64,000 nucleotides of DNA, taken from contig MKVZ01000017.1 in assembly GCA_001898995.1 (NCBI GenBank), positions 479,138-543,137 of the forward strand. The letters are read 5' to 3'. Every line of letters begins with the position of its first letter. The first letter of the stretch is position 1. Positions 1 through 12,256 of the stretch are shown here, one piece after another. Position numbers and translations under genes: made by a program. The notes beneath the pieces were generated by a model. It was not told the origin of the DNA, searched no databases, and saw only the letters and a list, made by a program, of their open reading frames with translations. This DNA comes from Rhizobiales bacterium 63-22 (lineage in GTDB: Bacteria > Pseudomonadota > Alphaproteobacteria > Rhizobiales > Rhizobiaceae).

Positions 1-186
1 CGGATTCGAATTGTCGAAACCGGCCCAGACGACGAGCGACAGGATGAAGACGAACAGGGTCGTCAGCAGGGCAATCCAGCGGATATTGCGGCGCGAAGCC
101 TCGCTGTCGTCCTTGATGAAAAGGATCAGTAACGCGCCGACGAGCGGCAGAAACGTGACCGTTGAGAGAATGGGCCAGTCGGTCAT
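1..186 (-). CDS. nuoM: NADH-quinone oxidoreductase subunit M (N-terminal part, cut by window edge)
   Basis: Only the first 62 codons are in the window; the gene continues beyond position 1. The protein begins [20 protein letters not shown] and shows a first membrane helix, a short basic/acidic loop and a second helix. NuoM is one of the antiporter-like proton-pumping subunits in the membrane arm of complex I. The ATG at 184-186 shares one base with the nuoL stop codon (TGATG), so the two are translationally coupled. Identity rests on this N-terminus and on operon position directly after nuoL. Confidence 0.9.
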   Translation of the reverse strand, partial: MTDWPILSTVTFLPLVGALLILFIKDDSEASRRNIRWIALLTTLFVFILSLVVWAGFDNSNP

Positions 187-2180
187 CAGAAAGTGCTCCC
201 GAGCATCATCCACGTGACGAGCGCGGCGACGCCGATCAGCATCGCGAATGCGTAATGATAAAGGTAGCCGGACTGTATCCTGACGACGCGGTTGGTGACG
301 TCGAGCACGCGGGCCGAGACGCCGTCCGGGCCGAAGCCGTCGATAAGCCAGCCGTCACCGCCCTTCCAGAGCAGGCGGCCGAGCCGGCGCGCCGGACGAA
401 CGAACAGGAAGTCGTAGAGTTCGTCGAAATACCACTTGTTCAGGAGGAACTGGTAGAGGCCGTGATGGCGAGCCGCCAGCGCCTTCGGGATTTCCGGCGA
501 GCGGATGTAGAAGACCCAGGCGATCACGAAGCCGAGCACCATGGCGACAAAGGGCGACAGGCCGATCCAGAGCGGAACATGCTCGTGTGCTTCAAGGATA
601 TTGTTGTTCGCCGAGGTGAAGAGAGCGCCCTTCCAGAATTCGGCGTAGTCATGGCCGAAGAAATATTCGTGGAACACGACACCCGCCAGCAGCGCGCCGA
701 TAGCGAGGACGAACAGCGGCACCAGCATGACCGGCGGCGATTCATGGGCATGGTGCATGACCTCATGCGAGGCGCGCGGCTTGCCGTGGAAGGTCATGAA
801 GATCAGGCGCCAGGAATAGAAGCTGGTGAAGAGCGCGGCCACGATCAGGAGCACCGAGGCATAGCCCGACGCAGCCGAGTGGGAAGCGTAGACCGCCTCG
901 ATGATGGCATCCTTGGAGAAGAAGCCGGCGGTGCCGATCAGCGTTTCCGGTATGCCCAGCCCCGTCAGGGCCAGTGTGCCGATGATCATCATCCAGTAGG
1001 TGACGGGGATGACCTTGCGCAGGCCACCCATGTGGCGCATGTCCTGCTCGTCATGAACGGCATGGATGACCGAGCCGGCGCACAGGAACAGCAGCGCCTT
1101 GAAGAAGGCGTGCGTGAACAGGTGGAACACCCCCGCGCCATAGGCGCCGACGCCGAGCGCGGCAAACATGTAGCCGAGCTGCGAACAGGTCGAATAAGCG
1201 ATGACGCGCTTGATGTCGTTCTGCACGAGACCGACGGTCGCGGCGAAGAACGCGGTGGTCGCGCCGATGACGGTGACGACGAAAAGCGCGGCCGGGGCAA
1301 GATCGAAGATCGGCGACATGCGCGCGACCATGAACACGCCCGCCGTCACCATGGTGGCGGCGTGGATGAGGGCCGAAACCGGGGTCGGGCCCTCCATGGC
1401 GTCCGGCAACCAGGTATGCAGCAGGAACTGCGCCGACTTGCCCATCGCGCCCATGAACAGCAGCAGGCAGACCACGGTAAGCGCGGTTTCCTTGTGCAAC
1501 TGATAGCCGAGGAAGTTCAGCACCACCTGACCGGTATCGGCGGAACCGTTCGCGGGCAGGTAATGCGCGGCGGCGGCGAAGATCGTGTTGTAGTCCACCG
1601 CCTGGAACAGCGCGAAGACGCCGAAGATGCCCAGCAGGAAGCCGAAGTCGCCGACGCGGTTGACGACGAAGGCCTTCATGGCGGCGGCGTTGGCCGAAGG
1701 CTTCTGGAACCAGAAGCCGATCAGAAGGTAGGAAGCCAGACCCACGCCTTCCCAGCCGAAGAACATCTGGAGAAGATTGTCCGACGTCACCAGCATGAGC
1801 ATGGCGAAGGTGAACAGCGACAGATAGGCGAAGAAACGCGGGCGATGCGGGTCGTGGTGCATGTAGCCGATCGAATAGATATGCACCAGCGCCGAAACCG
1901 TATTGACCACCACCAGCATGACGCCCGTCAGCGTGTCGACGCGCAGCGCCCAGTCGAAGCTCAGGCCACCCGACGTGACCCAGTGCAGCACGGGGATGCG
2001 CACGGTTTCCGCGTCATGGCCGAGCGGTATCTGGAAGAAGACCACCCACGACAGAACAAGCACGATCAACATGAGGCCGGTCGTGACGAGTTCGCTCGGC
2101 CGGGCTCCGATCTGGTTGCCGAACAGGCCGGCGATCAGGAAGCCCAGCAGGGGAAGGAAGACGATCGCGTAATAGAGCAT
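186..2180 (-). CDS. nuoL: NADH-quinone oxidoreductase subunit L
   Basis: A 664-residue polytopic membrane protein of the Mrp-antiporter-like family and the distal proton-pumping subunit of complex I in the inner membrane. Visible family signatures include the core with [12 protein letters not shown], the lysine-containing [20 protein letters not shown] segment around the middle, and the [17 protein letters not shown] segment, plus a long C-terminal lateral-helix region. Length is normal for NuoL. It lies 7 bp after nuoK and overlaps nuoM by one base. A 679-codon reading frame on the opposite strand is a composition shadow. Confidence 0.97.
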   Translation of the reverse strand: MLYYAIVFLPLLGFLIAGLFGNQIGARPSELVTTGLMLIVLVLSWVVFFQIPLGHDAETVRIPVLHWVTSGGLSFDWALRVDTLTGVMLVVVNTVSALVHIYSIGYMHHDPHRPRFFAYLSLFTFAMLMLVTSDNLLQMFFGWEGVGLASYLLIGFWFQKPSANAAAMKAFVVNRVGDFGFLLGIFGVFALFQAVDYNTIFAAAAHYLPANGSADTGQVVLNFLGYQLHKETALTVVCLLLFMGAMGKSAQFLLHTWLPDAMEGPTPVSALIHAATMVTAGVFMVARMSPIFDLAPAALFVVTVIGATTAFFAATVGLVQNDIKRVIAYSTCSQLGYMFAALGVGAYGAGVFHLFTHAFFKALLFLCAGSVIHAVHDEQDMRHMGGLRKVIPVTYWMMIIGTLALTGLGIPETLIGTAGFFSKDAIIEAVYASHSAASGYASVLLIVAALFTSFYSWRLIFMTFHGKPRASHEVMHHAHESPPVMLVPLFVLAIGALLAGVVFHEYFFGHDYAEFWKGALFTSANNNILEAHEHVPLWIGLSPFVAMVLGFVIAWVFYIRSPEIPKALAARHHGLYQFLLNKWYFDELYDFLFVRPARRLGRLLWKGGDGWLIDGFGPDGVSARVLDVTNRVVRIQSGYLYHYAFAMLIGVAALVTWMMLGSTF

Positions 2181-2187
2181 TTGCCCG

Positions 2188-2496
2188 TCAACCTTTCATG
2201 ACATTGACATCTTCCACCGCGATGGAGCCGCGGTTGCGGAAGAAAACGACGAGAATGGCGAGACCGATGGCCGCTTCCGCAGCCGCGACGGTCAGGACGA
2301 AGAGGGCGAAGACCTGCCCGACCATATCGCCGAGCACCGAGGAGAACGCCACGAAATTCAGGTTGACCGAAAGAAGGATCAGCTCGATCGACATCAGGAT
2401 GACGATGACGTTCTTGCGGTTCAGGAAGATGCCGAAGATGCCGAATGTCAGCAGGATGGCCGAAACGGTCAGATAGTGAGCGATACCGATTTCCAT
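2188..2496 (-). CDS. nuoK: NADH-quinone oxidoreductase subunit K
   Basis: A 102-residue protein with three hydrophobic helices, the standard size for NuoK (MrpC-like, homologous to ND4L). Helix 2 contains the conserved membrane glutamate in the [14 protein letters not shown] region and helix 3 a second one in the [12 protein letters not shown] region; in the family both lie on the proton path of the complex I membrane arm. It sits between nuoJ (10 bp upstream) and nuoL (7 bp downstream) in the operon. Confidence 0.97.
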   Translation of the reverse strand: MEIGIAHYLTVSAILLTFGIFGIFLNRKNVIVILMSIELILLSVNLNFVAFSSVLGDMVGQVFALFVLTVAAAEAAIGLAILVVFFRNRGSIAVEDVNVMKG

Positions 2497-2506
2497 ATTC
2501 TTGCCC

Positions 2507-3124
2507 TCAGATGCCTTTGCCCGTTTCGACTTTCCGGATCTCGATCGCCGTTTCCGGCGTGCGGGCGACCTGCGTCGGGATCGACTGGCGCTTGACGTTC
2601 GGCTTGTGGCGCAGCGTCAGCACGATGGCGCCGATCATCGCGACCAGAAGCACCATACCCGCGATCTGGAAGTAGAAGACGTAATTCGTATAGAGGATAT
2701 CGCCGAGCGCCGCCGTATTGGTGGTGTGCGCCATATCGGGGATCGGCATGGCGCCCTGCCCCAGCTTCGGCGTGAACATGCGGCTGGCGAAGACGAAGAT
2801 CAGTTCGCCAAGCAGGATCAACCCGATCAGCGCGCCGATGGGCGCATATTGCAGCGCACCGCGCTTCAGTTCGGCGAAGTCCACGTCGAGCATCATGACG
2901 ACGAACAGGAACAGCACCGCCACCGCGCCGACATAGACGACAAGCAGGATCATGGCGAGGAACTCCGCCCCCGTCAGCAGGAACAGCGCCGACGCGTTGA
3001 AGAAGGTGAGGATCAGAAACAGCACCGAATGCACGGGATTGCGCGCCGCGATCACCATGAAGGCGCTGGCGATCATGATGATGGCGAACAGATAGAAGAA
3101 TGCTGCCGCTATACCTGTCAGCAT
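2507..3124 (-). CDS. nuoJ: NADH-quinone oxidoreductase subunit J
   Basis: A 205-residue membrane protein with five predicted helices, matching NuoJ/ND6. The conserved TM3 segment with [19 protein letters not shown] is present; in the family this helix carries the pi-bulge that takes part in coupling quinone reduction to proton pumping. The C-terminal tail is long and polar. It is preceded by an unusually large 138-bp gap to nuoI that holds a RIME-like palindrome, the only such interruption in this otherwise tight operon. Confidence 0.96.
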   Translation of the reverse strand: MLTGIAAAFFYLFAIIMIASAFMVIAARNPVHSVLFLILTFFNASALFLLTGAEFLAMILLVVYVGAVAVLFLFVVMMLDVDFAELKRGALQYAPIGALIGLILLGELIFVFASRMFTPKLGQGAMPIPDMAHTTNTAALGDILYTNYVFYFQIAGMVLLVAMIGAIVLTLRHKPNVKRQSIPTQVARTPETAIEIRKVETGKGI

Positions 3125-3193
3125 GGGGATCCCCCAAGACCTTTCCGTGAACGAGACCCTATTGCCTCGCCCGCTTTACTCAAATTTTTATTC

Positions 3194-3241
3194 AAGCATC
3201 GAATGATCGAGAACCGGAAACCACTTTTCGGTTCGATGCTT
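3194..3241. repeat. RIME-like palindromic element inside nuo operon
   Basis: Imperfect palindrome with arms aagcatcgaa (3194-3203) and ttcgatgctt (3232-3241) enclosing the motifs accgg and acttttcgg. It matches related palindromes at 32612, 34438 and 59349. The pattern resembles the rhizobial intergenic mosaic elements (RIME) known in Hyphomicrobiales. It occupies the gap between nuoI and nuoJ, so it is transcribed within the operon and could form a stable mRNA hairpin. Confidence 0.75.
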
Positions 3242-3262
3242 CTGATCCGACCGGGAACCCGG

Positions 3263-3754
3263 TCAGCGATAAGGCGCGTCCATCGCGATATTGCGCGCGA
3301 TTTCACGTTCCCAGCGGTCGCCGTTGGCGAGAAGCTTGTCCTTGTCGTAGTACAGCTCTTCGCGCGTTTCGGTGGCGAATTCGAAATTCGGCCCCTCGAC
3401 GATGGCGTCGACCGGGCAGGCTTCCTGACAGAAGCCGCAATAGATGCACTTCACCATGTCGATGTCGTAGCGCACCGTGCGGCGGGTGCCGTCATTGCGG
3501 CGCGGGCCGGCCTCGATGGTGATGGCCTGCGCCGGACAGATCGCCTCGCACAGCTTGCAGGCGATGCAGCGTTCCTCGCCGTTGGGATAACGGCGCAGCG
3601 CGTGCTCGCCTCGGAAGCGAGGAGAAACCGGTCCCTTTTCATGCGGATAGTTCAGCGTCGCCTTGGGCGCGAAGAACTGGCGCATGGACAGGAAGAACGC
3701 GGCCAGGAACTCCTTCAGGATCAGTGATTTGGCCGCTTGGGCGATGGAAGCCAT
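3263..3754 (-). CDS. nuoI: NADH-quinone oxidoreductase subunit I (2x[4Fe-4S])
   Basis: A 163-residue 8Fe ferredoxin-type subunit of the peripheral arm of complex I, carrying clusters N6a and N6b that pass electrons from NuoG to NuoB. Two CxxCxxCxxxCP motifs are visible: C63/C66/C69/C73 and C103/C106/C109/C113. The length is typical of alphaproteobacterial NuoI/TYKY. It starts 12 bp after nuoH and is followed by a 138-bp gap with a palindromic repeat before nuoJ. Confidence 0.97.
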   Translation of the reverse strand: MASIAQAAKSLILKEFLAAFFLSMRQFFAPKATLNYPHEKGPVSPRFRGEHALRRYPNGEERCIACKLCEAICPAQAITIEAGPRRNDGTRRTVRYDIDMVKCIYCGFCQEACPVDAIVEGPNFEFATETREELYYDKDKLLANGDRWEREIARNIAMDAPYR

Positions 3755-3766
3755 GGTACTTACTCC

Positions 3767-4810
3767 TTACGCCAGACCGAAGACTTTGAGGAAGGTCGCG
3801 GTGGCCACGACCATGAACAGCGAGATCGGCAGGAACACCTTCCAGCCCAGCCGCATGAGCTGGTCGTAGCGGTAGCGCGGCACAATCGCCTTCGCCATCG
3901 CGAACAGGAAGAAGCAGAAGCAGAGCTTCAGGATGAACCAGACGATGCCCGGCACCCAGTTGAGGACCGCGATGTCCACCGGGGGCAGCCAGCCGCCGAG
4001 GAACAGGATGGTCATCAGGGCGCACATCAGCGTGATCGCCACATATTCGCCGAGGAAGAACAGAAGGAACGGCGTCGACGAATATTCGATCATGTGGCCG
4101 GCCACCAGTTCCGATTCCGCTTCGACGAGATCGAAGGGCGGGCGGTTGGTTTCGGCCAGCGCCGAGATGAAGAACACCACGAACATCGGCAGCAGGCACA
4201 ACCAGTTCCAGTCGAGGAAGGAAGCCGGCAGGCCGAGCTTGGTGCCGAGGCCGGTGTTCTGCGACAGCACGATGTCGGTGAGGTTGAGCGAGCCCGCCGT
4301 CAGCAGCACGGTGACGATGACGAAGCCGATCGAGACTTCGTAGGACACCATCTGCGCCGCCGAGCGCAGCGCGCCGAGGAAGGGATATTTCGAGTTCGAC
4401 GCCCAGCCGCCCATGATCACGCCATAGACCTCGAGCGAGGAAATGGCGAAGATATAGAGGATGCCGACATTGATATCGGCGACCGCCCAGCCCTTATTGA
4501 CCGGAATTACCGCCCATGTGGCCAGCGCCAGCACCGCCGAGACGAACGGGGCTAGAAGGAACACGCCCTTGTTGGCGCCCGACGGGATGATCGGCTCCTT
4601 GAACACGAACTTGAGCAAGTCCGCGAAAGCCTGAAACAGACCCCATGGACCGACCACGTTGGGGCCGCGGCGAAGCTGCACAGCCGCCCAGATCTTGCGG
4701 TCGGCGTAGAGCAGATAGGCGACGACGATCAGCAATACCACCAGCAGGACAAGCGACTTCAGCGCGACGATCAGCGCGGGCAAGACGTAAGTTGCAAAAA
4801 TTCCGTCCAT
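3767..4810 (-). CDS. nuoH: NADH-quinone oxidoreductase subunit H
   Basis: A 347-residue polytopic membrane protein, the ND1-type subunit that forms the quinone-access chamber at the junction of the two arms of complex I. Conserved segments seen are the [14 protein letters not shown] loop near residues 48-61, the acidic loop with [19 protein letters not shown], and the [15 protein letters not shown] segment. Length is normal. It lies 19 bp after nuoG and 12 bp before nuoI. Confidence 0.97.
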   Translation of the reverse strand: MDGIFATYVLPALIVALKSLVLLVVLLIVVAYLLYADRKIWAAVQLRRGPNVVGPWGLFQAFADLLKFVFKEPIIPSGANKGVFLLAPFVSAVLALATWAVIPVNKGWAVADINVGILYIFAISSLEVYGVIMGGWASNSKYPFLGALRSAAQMVSYEVSIGFVIVTVLLTAGSLNLTDIVLSQNTGLGTKLGLPASFLDWNWLCLLPMFVVFFISALAETNRPPFDLVEAESELVAGHMIEYSSTPFLLFFLGEYVAITLMCALMTILFLGGWLPPVDIAVLNWVPGIVWFILKLCFCFFLFAMAKAIVPRYRYDQLMRLGWKVFLPISLFMVVATATFLKVFGLA

Positions 4811-4829
4811 AATTCCGTTCTCTCCCGCC

Positions 4830-6911
4830 TTACTCTGCCGCCTGCCGGAAACCGCCAGCCGCCAGCGCCGAACATTCCGCCATCACGGCGGAAGCGCGGG
4901 CGATCGGGTTCGTGAGGTAAAAATCCTTGACCGGGGACGCGAAGGCGCCATTGCCGGGATTGGACGCCTTGGCCGCAAGCGCGACCAGATCGTCGGTGGA
5001 GGCGGGCGTGATGGCCTCGATCTCCATCATATGCGGATAATCCGCATAAAGCTTCGCGCGAAGCTGCGCCATCGAATCGAACGGCAGGCGCTTGCCCAGC
5101 GTGTCCGAAAGCGCGCGCAGGATCGCCCAGTCCTCCTTGGCTATGCCCGGCGCAAAACCGGCGCGCAGCCCCAACTGGACACGGCCCTCGGTATTGAGCC
5201 AGGTGCCGGACTTCTCCGTATAGGCCGCGCCCGGCAGGATGACGTCGGCCGCGTGCGCGCCGGCGTCGCCATGAGTGCCGATATAGACGACGAAGCTGTT
5301 GCCCTTACCGCTCATGTCGAGTTCGTCCGCGCCGAGCAGGAAGACGACGTCGAGCGCGCCGAGCATGTCGCGGGCCGCCTTGCCGCCCTCGCCCGGCACG
5401 AAGCCGAGATCGAGCGCACCGACGCGGGACGCCGCATGATGCAGCACCGAGAAGCCGTTCCAGCCGTCCTTGATCGCGCCGACATCCTGCGCCAGCCTCG
5501 CGGCGGTGGAGAGCACCGCACCGCCGTTCTCGCCGGTCAGCGCGCCCTGCCCGACGATGATGAGCGGAGGTTCGGCCTTGGCGAGCACGTCGCGGAAACT
5601 GCTCTTGCCGGCAGCGACTGCCGCCAGCGTTTCCGCGCCGGCGCCGAGATATTCGTAATCGTAGCGCAGTTCGGCGCGTTCGCCGATCAGCGCGACGGGG
5701 AACGGCCCCATGCGCTGGCGTTTGCGGATGCGGGCATTGAGCACCGCCGCCTCGATACGCGGATTGGAACCGACTATCAGCAATGCGTCAGCGTTTTCAA
5801 TACCTTCGATGGTAGAGTTAAAGAGATAGGTCGCGCGGCCGAGAGCCGGGTCCAGCGCCGCGCCGTCCTGACGGCAATCGGTGTTGGGCGAGCCGAGCGC
5901 GGCCATCAGGCCCTTGAGCGCATAGATTTCCTCGACCGAAGCGAGATCGCCCGCCACCGCGCCGATCCGGTCGGCGGAAGTTGCCGCAACCTTGGCGGCA
6001 ATGGCCGCAAAGGCTTCCGGCCAGGTCGCGGCGACCAGACGGCCATCCTTGCGGATATAAGGCCGGTCGAGGCGCTGCGTGCGCAGCCCGTCCCAGATGA
6101 AGCGGGTCTTGTCGGAAATCCACTCCTCGTTCACCTGATCGTTGACGCGCGGCATGACACGCATCACTTCGCGGCCGCGCGTATCGACGCGGATATTGGA
6201 GCCGACCGCATCCATCACGTCGATGGTCTCGGTCTTGGTCAGTTCCCACGGGCGCGCCTGAAAGGCGTAAGGCCGCGAGGTCAGCGCGCCGACCGGGCAG
6301 AGGTCGATGACATTGCCCTGCAATTCCGAGGTCATGGCGCGTTCGAGATAGGTGGTGATCTCGGCGTCCTCGCCGCGGCCGATGAGGCCAAGCTCGGAAA
6401 TACCGGCCACTTCGGTGGTGAAGCGGACGCAACGCGTGCAGTGGATGCAGCGTGTCATCACCGTCTTGACCAGCGGCCCGATATATTTGTTCTCGACGGC
6501 GCGCTTGTTCTCGCGATAGCGCGAGCCGTCGGTGCCGAAGGCCATGGCCTGATCCTGCAGATCGCATTCGCCGCCCTGATCGCAGATCGGGCAGTCGAGC
6601 GGATGGTTGATGAGCAGGAACTCCATCACGCCTTCGCGGGCCTTCTTGACCATCGGCGTGTTGGTGAAGATTTCCGGCGCCTCGCCGTTCGGGCCGGGGC
6701 GCAGGTCGCGCACGCCCATGGCGCAGGAGGCCGCCGGCTTCGGCGGTCCGCCCTTCACTTCAACCAGACACATGCGGCAGTTTCCGGCGATGGAAAGCCG
6801 CTCATGGAAACAGAAACGCGGCACTTCCGCGCCCGCGGCTTCGGCAGCCTGAAGGAGCGTATAGTGATCGGGAACCTCGATCTCCGTGCCGTCTACCTTG
6901 ATCTTCGCCAT
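4830..6911 (-). CDS. nuoG: NADH-quinone oxidoreductase subunit G
   Basis: A 693-residue Fe-S subunit of the peripheral arm. The N-terminal ferredoxin domain has cluster ligands C34, C45, C48, C63; then the HxxxCxxCxxxxxC motif (H103, C107, C110, C116) and a CxxCxxC motif from C155 to C161; the rest is a molybdopterin-oxidoreductase-like domain without evident cofactor function. The open frame extends 34 codons upstream, but the ATG at 6911 gives the family N-terminus [14 protein letters not shown], so that start is used. The gap to nuoF is 58 bp. Confidence 0.96.
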   Translation of the reverse strand: MAKIKVDGTEIEVPDHYTLLQAAEAAGAEVPRFCFHERLSIAGNCRMCLVEVKGGPPKPAASCAMGVRDLRPGPNGEAPEIFTNTPMVKKAREGVMEFLLINHPLDCPICDQGGECDLQDQAMAFGTDGSRYRENKRAVENKYIGPLVKTVMTRCIHCTRCVRFTTEVAGISELGLIGRGEDAEITTYLERAMTSELQGNVIDLCPVGALTSRPYAFQARPWELTKTETIDVMDAVGSNIRVDTRGREVMRVMPRVNDQVNEEWISDKTRFIWDGLRTQRLDRPYIRKDGRLVAATWPEAFAAIAAKVAATSADRIGAVAGDLASVEEIYALKGLMAALGSPNTDCRQDGAALDPALGRATYLFNSTIEGIENADALLIVGSNPRIEAAVLNARIRKRQRMGPFPVALIGERAELRYDYEYLGAGAETLAAVAAGKSSFRDVLAKAEPPLIIVGQGALTGENGGAVLSTAARLAQDVGAIKDGWNGFSVLHHAASRVGALDLGFVPGEGGKAARDMLGALDVVFLLGADELDMSGKGNSFVVYIGTHGDAGAHAADVILPGAAYTEKSGTWLNTEGRVQLGLRAGFAPGIAKEDWAILRALSDTLGKRLPFDSMAQLRAKLYADYPHMMEIEAITPASTDDLVALAAKASNPGNGAFASPVKDFYLTNPIARASAVMAECSALAAGGFRQAAE

Positions 6912-6969
6912 CGCTTTTCCAAACCTGCGGCCCGTGCCGCATATTCTCGCGTCAAACTCTCTTTGCGCC

Positions 6970-8277
<1,308 letters not shown>

Positions 8278-8321
8278 GTCTCACCTGTTTCCGTTTGTGT
8301 TCTTGACAGTCGGGGACTTCA

Positions 8322-9479
8322 TCATACCGGCTTCTTTCCGAATACCTTGATGTATTCCTCGACTCCGCCCTTGGCCAAGGCCTTCGCCTGCTTGACCCAG
8401 TCTTCCCGCTCGATACGGCCGTGGAAGCTCAGATAATGGTCAACCCACTCGCGCTCGGCCTTCTTCCAGGAAGCGACCTGTCTGAACGTGAAGATGCCCA
8501 GTTCGTGCAGGATCGTCTCGGTCTTCGGGCCGACTCCGGAGATGAGCTTGAGATCGTCAACCGCTTCCGGGCGTTCCATCGCCACCGGGCGGTTCTCGTC
8601 GTCGAGCGACGGCTTGGACTTCGCCTCCGCCGAAACGGCTTTTTCCCCGGCGGGCGACGCCTTGGCGTCCGAAGGCGTCTTGAGCGCCGGTGCGGTTTCC
8701 GGTGCGTTTGTCACCGGCTTGGCGGCATTGGAGGGCGGCACGCTTGCAGCCTCCGCTTTGGCTTTCGCCTCCGCTTCAGCCTTGGCCTTGGCTTCCGCCT
8801 CGGCCTTCGCCTTCGCAGCCGCCGCATCCGAAGCCTTGCGCGTTTCCAGACCGATCTTCCTGTAGTCGAGATCCTCGGTCAGCGAGGTCAGGCCGGTGAT
8901 CGGTTCCGACGTGGTGCGGCCGTCCTGCGGACCCGGCTTGATCGTATCGCCCTTGCCGGCCTCGAAAGCGTCAATGATTTCTTCCAGTCGTTCCGGAGTC
9001 AGATCCTCATAGGTATCCTTGAAGATCATGATCATCGGCGCATTGGCGCAGGCGCCCAGACATTCGACCTCTTCCCACGACAGCGTACCGTCGGCGTTCG
9101 GCTCGAATTGCTCATGGTTGATCCTGTGACGGCAGACATCCATCAGGGCTTCGGAGCCGCGCAGCATGCAGGGCGTGGTACCGCAGACCTGAATATGGGC
9201 GCGCGTGCCGACCGGCTTCAACTGGAACTGCGTATAAAATGTCGCGACTTCCAGCACGCGGATCAACGGCATGTCGAGCATTTCGGCGACATATTCGATT
9301 GCCGCCCGCGTCACCCAGCCTTCCTGATCTTGCGCGCGCATGAGCAGCGGGATGACAGCCGACTGCTGGCGGCCATCGGGGTATTTTGCAAGCGTCTTTT
9401 GCGCCCATGCCTGATTTTCCGCGCTGAACGCGAAACCAGCCGGCTGGACGGCATCATCTGCGAGACGGCGAACGGACAT
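8322..9479 (-). CDS. nuoE: NADH-quinone oxidoreductase subunit E with C-terminal extension
   Basis: A 385-residue protein, about twice the usual length of NuoE. Residues 1-180 are the thioredoxin-like [2Fe-2S] subunit with cluster ligands C99, C104, C140 and C144. Residues about 219-290 are a low-complexity Ala/Lys/Glu linker with AKAEAEAK-type repeats. Residues about 305-372 form a helix-hairpin-helix-like module containing LKLISGVGP, then EREWVDHYL and GRIEREDWV. No stop or frameshift separates the parts. Its stop overlaps the start of the gene itself to nuoD by one base in a TGATG arrangement. The role of the extension is unknown. Confidence 0.93.
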   Translation of the reverse strand: MSVRRLADDAVQPAGFAFSAENQAWAQKTLAKYPDGRQQSAVIPLLMRAQDQEGWVTRAAIEYVAEMLDMPLIRVLEVATFYTQFQLKPVGTRAHIQVCGTTPCMLRGSEALMDVCRHRINHEQFEPNADGTLSWEEVECLGACANAPMIMIFKDTYEDLTPERLEEIIDAFEAGKGDTIKPGPQDGRTTSEPITGLTSLTEDLDYRKIGLETRKASDAAAAKAKAEAEAKAKAEAEAKAKAEAASVPPSNAAKPVTNAPETAPALKTPSDAKASPAGEKAVSAEAKSKPSLDDENRPVAMERPEAVDDLKLISGVGPKTETILHELGIFTFRQVASWKKAEREWVDHYLSFHGRIEREDWVKQAKALAKGGVEEYIKVFGKKPV

Positions 9480-10669
9480 CAGCGGTCAACCTCACCAAAC
9501 ACGATATCGAGAGAGCCGAGGATTGCCGACACGTCGGCCAGCATGTGGCCGCGGCACAGGAAATCCATGGCCTGTAGATGGGCGAAGCCCGGCGCGCGCA
9601 ACTTGCAGCGATAGGGCTTATTGGAACCGTCCGAAACGAGGAAAACGCCGAACTCGCCCTTGGGGGCCTCGACCGCCGCATAAACCTCGCCGGCCGGCAC
9701 GTGGTAGCCTTCCGTGTAAAGCTTGAAGTGATGGATGAGCGCCTCCATGGAGCGCTTCATCTCACCGCGCTTCGGCGGCACGATCTTGTTGTCGGTATTC
9801 GAGACGGGGCCGACGCGCTCCTTGCCGAGCAACTGGTCGATGCACTGGCGCATGATGCGCGTGGACTGACGCATCTCTTCCATGCGGATCAGGTAACGGT
9901 CGTAGCAGTCACCGTTCTTGCCTATCGGAATATCGAATTCCATTTCCGGATAGCATTCATAGGGCTGCGACTTGCGCAGGTCCCATGCCGCGCCCGAGCC
10001 GCGCACCATGACGCCGGAGAAGCCCCATGCCCATGCGTCGTCCAGCGACACCACGCCGATATCGACGTTGCGCTGCTTGAAGATGCGGTTCGGCGTGATG
10101 AGATCGTCCAGATTCTTGAGCGTGACGTGGAACGGGTCGATCCACTTGCCGATATCCTCGACGAGCTGGTCGGGAATGTCCTGATGGACGCCGCCGGGAC
10201 GGAAATAGGCCGCGTGCATGCGCGCGCCGCAGGCACGCTCATAGAACACCATCAGCTTCTCGCGTTCCTCGAAGCCCCAGAGCGGCGGCGTCAGCGCACC
10301 CACGTCCATGGCCTGCGTGGTGACGTTGAGCAGGTGGTTCAGGATGCGTCCCATTTCCGAATAGAGCACCCGAATCAACTGACCGCGCTTCGGCACGTCG
10401 ATGCCGAGCAGGCGTTCGACGGCCAGCGCATAGGCGTGCTCCTGATTCATCGGCGCCACGTAATCGAGGCGATCGAGATAGGGCACGGCCTGAAGATAGG
10501 TCTTGGACTCCATCAGCTTCTCGGTGCCGCGATGCAGCAGGCCGATATGCGGATCGACGCGGTCGACCACCTCGCCGTCGAGTTCGAGCACGAGGCGCAG
10601 CACACCGTGCGCGGCAGGGTGCTGCGGGCCGAAGTTGATATTGAAATTGCGGACCTGTGTCTCAGCCAT
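9479..10669 (-). CDS. nuoD: NADH-quinone oxidoreductase subunit D
   Basis: A 396-residue 49-kDa-type subunit that with NuoB forms the quinone-reduction site. The N-terminal loop [13 protein letters not shown] (residues 14-26) with the quinone-site His pair is present, as are the HRGTEKL segment and the C-terminal hydrogenase-like RAPGFAHLQ region. Length is standard for separate (not NuoCD-fused) proteins. It is 19 bp after nuoC and couples to nuoE by a one-base stop/start overlap. Confidence 0.97.
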   Translation of the reverse strand: MAETQVRNFNINFGPQHPAAHGVLRLVLELDGEVVDRVDPHIGLLHRGTEKLMESKTYLQAVPYLDRLDYVAPMNQEHAYALAVERLLGIDVPKRGQLIRVLYSEMGRILNHLLNVTTQAMDVGALTPPLWGFEEREKLMVFYERACGARMHAAYFRPGGVHQDIPDQLVEDIGKWIDPFHVTLKNLDDLITPNRIFKQRNVDIGVVSLDDAWAWGFSGVMVRGSGAAWDLRKSQPYECYPEMEFDIPIGKNGDCYDRYLIRMEEMRQSTRIMRQCIDQLLGKERVGPVSNTDNKIVPPKRGEMKRSMEALIHHFKLYTEGYHVPAGEVYAAVEAPKGEFGVFLVSDGSNKPYRCKLRAPGFAHLQAMDFLCRGHMLADVSAILGSLDIVFGEVDR

Positions 10670-10688
10670 GTTCAGCTTCCTGATGCCC

Positions 10689-11297
10689 TCAATTCGCCTT
10701 GGCCTTCTCGTCGCCGGGCAGGACGTAATCCGTCCCCTCCCACGGCGAGAGGAAGTCGAAATTGCGGAATTCCTGACGAAGCTGCACCGGCTCGTAGATG
10801 ACGCGCTTCAATTCGTCGCTGTAACGCACCTCGACGAAGCCGGTCGTCGGAAAGTCCTTGCGCAGCGGGTGCCCCTCGAAACCGTAATCGGTGAGCAGGC
10901 GGCGGAGATCCGGGTGGCCGGAGAACAGCACGCCATACATGTCGTATGTCTCGCGCTCGTACCATTCCGCGCCGCAATAGACACCGACCGCGGAAGGAAC
11001 CAGCGTATCCTCGTCGGCCTGCACCTTGACGCGGATGCGCAGGTTCTGTGTCGGCGACATCAACTGGTAGACCACGTCGAAGCGCTTCTCGCGCTGCGGA
11101 TAATCGACGCCGGAAATATCGGTCAGGTTGACGAAGCGGCACTGCGCGTCGTCGCGCAGGAAGGTCAGCACCCTGAGGATGGCGTCCACCGGCACGTCAA
11201 GCGTCAGTTCGCCATAGGCGAGCTTCGCCTCCACGATCGCATCGCCGAGGCGTTCCCTGACATGGGCGGAAAGTGCACCGAGAGCTTCTTCGCTCAT
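10689..11297 (-). CDS. nuoC: NADH-quinone oxidoreductase subunit C
   Basis: A 202-residue 30-kDa-type subunit of the peripheral arm with no cofactor. The family signature [20 protein letters not shown] is present near residues 113-132, followed by the [14 protein letters not shown] segment. It is separate from nuoD, as usual in alphaproteobacteria. It lies 21 bp after nuoB and 19 bp before nuoD. Confidence 0.97.
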   Translation of the reverse strand: MSEEALGALSAHVRERLGDAIVEAKLAYGELTLDVPVDAILRVLTFLRDDAQCRFVNLTDISGVDYPQREKRFDVVYQLMSPTQNLRIRVKVQADEDTLVPSAVGVYCGAEWYERETYDMYGVLFSGHPDLRRLLTDYGFEGHPLRKDFPTTGFVEVRYSDELKRVIYEPVQLRQEFRNFDFLSPWEGTDYVLPGDEKAKAN

Positions 11298-11318
11298 TTT
11301 AATGTCCTTTCTCCGGCC

Positions 11319-11900
11319 TCAACGCTCGATGGTGCCGGTGCGGCGAATCTTCTTCTGGAGAAGAAGAATGCCGTAGAGCAGCGCTTCGGCGGTCGGCGGG
11401 CAGCCCGGAACATAGATATCCACCGGCACCACGCGGTCGCAGCCACGCACCACCGAATAGGAATAGTGATAATAGCCGCCGCCGTTGGCGCAGGAGCCCA
11501 TCGAGATGACGTAGCGCGGCTCCGGCATCTGGTCGTAGACCTTGCGCAGCGCCGGGGCCATCTTGTTGGTGAGCGTGCCCGCGACGATCATCACGTCCGA
11601 CTGGCGCGGCGAGGCGCGCGGCGCGATGCCGAAGCGCTCGGCGTCATAGCGCGGCATGGAGATGTGCATCATCTCCACCGCGCAGCAGGCGAGGCCGAAG
11701 GTCATCCACATCAGCGAGCCGGTGCGCGCCCATGTAATAAGCGCGTCGGCGGAGGTGACGATGAAGCCCTTGTCGGAAAGCTCGCCGTTCAGATCCTTGA
11801 AAAAGGCATCGTCGGAGCCAACCGGTTTGCCCGTGCGCGGATCGAGAATGCCCTTGGGCTGCGGAGCAACGAGGGTCGTGTTGGAGTCGTTCAATCCCAT
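11319..11900 (-). CDS. nuoB: NADH-quinone oxidoreductase subunit B (cluster N2)
   Basis: A 193-residue PSST-type subunit carrying [4Fe-4S] cluster N2, the direct electron donor to quinone. Ligands visible are the vicinal C72-C73, C137 (MGSCANGG) and C167 (VPGCPP). The frame is open seven codons further upstream, but the ATG at 11900 is preceded by gggag at good spacing and yields the family N-terminus [10 protein letters not shown]. This start overlaps the end of nuoA by 10 bases. Confidence 0.96.
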   Translation of the reverse strand: MGLNDSNTTLVAPQPKGILDPRTGKPVGSDDAFFKDLNGELSDKGFIVTSADALITWARTGSLMWMTFGLACCAVEMMHISMPRYDAERFGIAPRASPRQSDVMIVAGTLTNKMAPALRKVYDQMPEPRYVISMGSCANGGGYYHYSYSVVRGCDRVVPVDIYVPGCPPTAEALLYGILLLQKKIRRTGTIER

Positions 11901-12256
11901 TCCAGCGCTCCCTTCTTCCATTCATAAATGAAGCCGATGGTGAGCACGCCGAGGAAAACCATCATCGAGGCGAAGCCGAACCAGCCGATCTTGCTGAACG
12001 AGACCGCCCACGGGAACAGGAAAGCGACTTCAAGGTCGAAGATGATGAACAGGATCGACACCAGATAGAAGCGGATGTCGAACTTCATGCGCGCGTCATC
12101 GAAGGCGTTGAAGCCGCACTCGTAAGCGGAAAGCTTCTCCGGGTCGGGCTGCCTGTAGGCGGTGATGAACGGTGCGATCAGAAGGGCCGCACCGATGATG
12201 ATCGCTATGCAGAGAAAGATGACGATCGGCAGATAGGAACTCAAAAGCTCGTTCAT
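11891..12256 (-). CDS. nuoA: NADH-quinone oxidoreductase subunit A
   Basis: A 121-residue membrane subunit with three helices and the ND3-type loop containing [16 protein letters not shown] (conserved Cys) and the acidic membrane motif [14 protein letters not shown]. It is the first gene of the nuo operon; an aaagga ribosome-binding motif lies just before the ATG. Transcription of the operon should start in the 12257-12795 interval. Confidence 0.97.
   Translation of the reverse strand: MNELLSSYLPIVIFLCIAIIIGAALLIAPFITAYRQPDPEKLSAYECGFNAFDDARMKFDIRFYLVSILFIIFDLEVAFLFPWAVSFSKIGWFGFASMMVFLGVLTIGFIYEWKKGALEWD

Noticed and set aside
162..2201. 679-codon open frame on the plus strand opposite nuoL
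   Set aside because: It mirrors a strongly conserved gene, has a charge-rich composition from high-GC antisense codons and no family motifs. The same holds for the long antisense frames opposite nuoG, nuoF, glyA, parC and aspS.
8740..8860. AKAEAEAK repeats in nuoE as a frameshifted second gene
   Set aside because: The frame continues without stop from the Fe-S domain through the repeats to the C-terminal module, so it is one gene.
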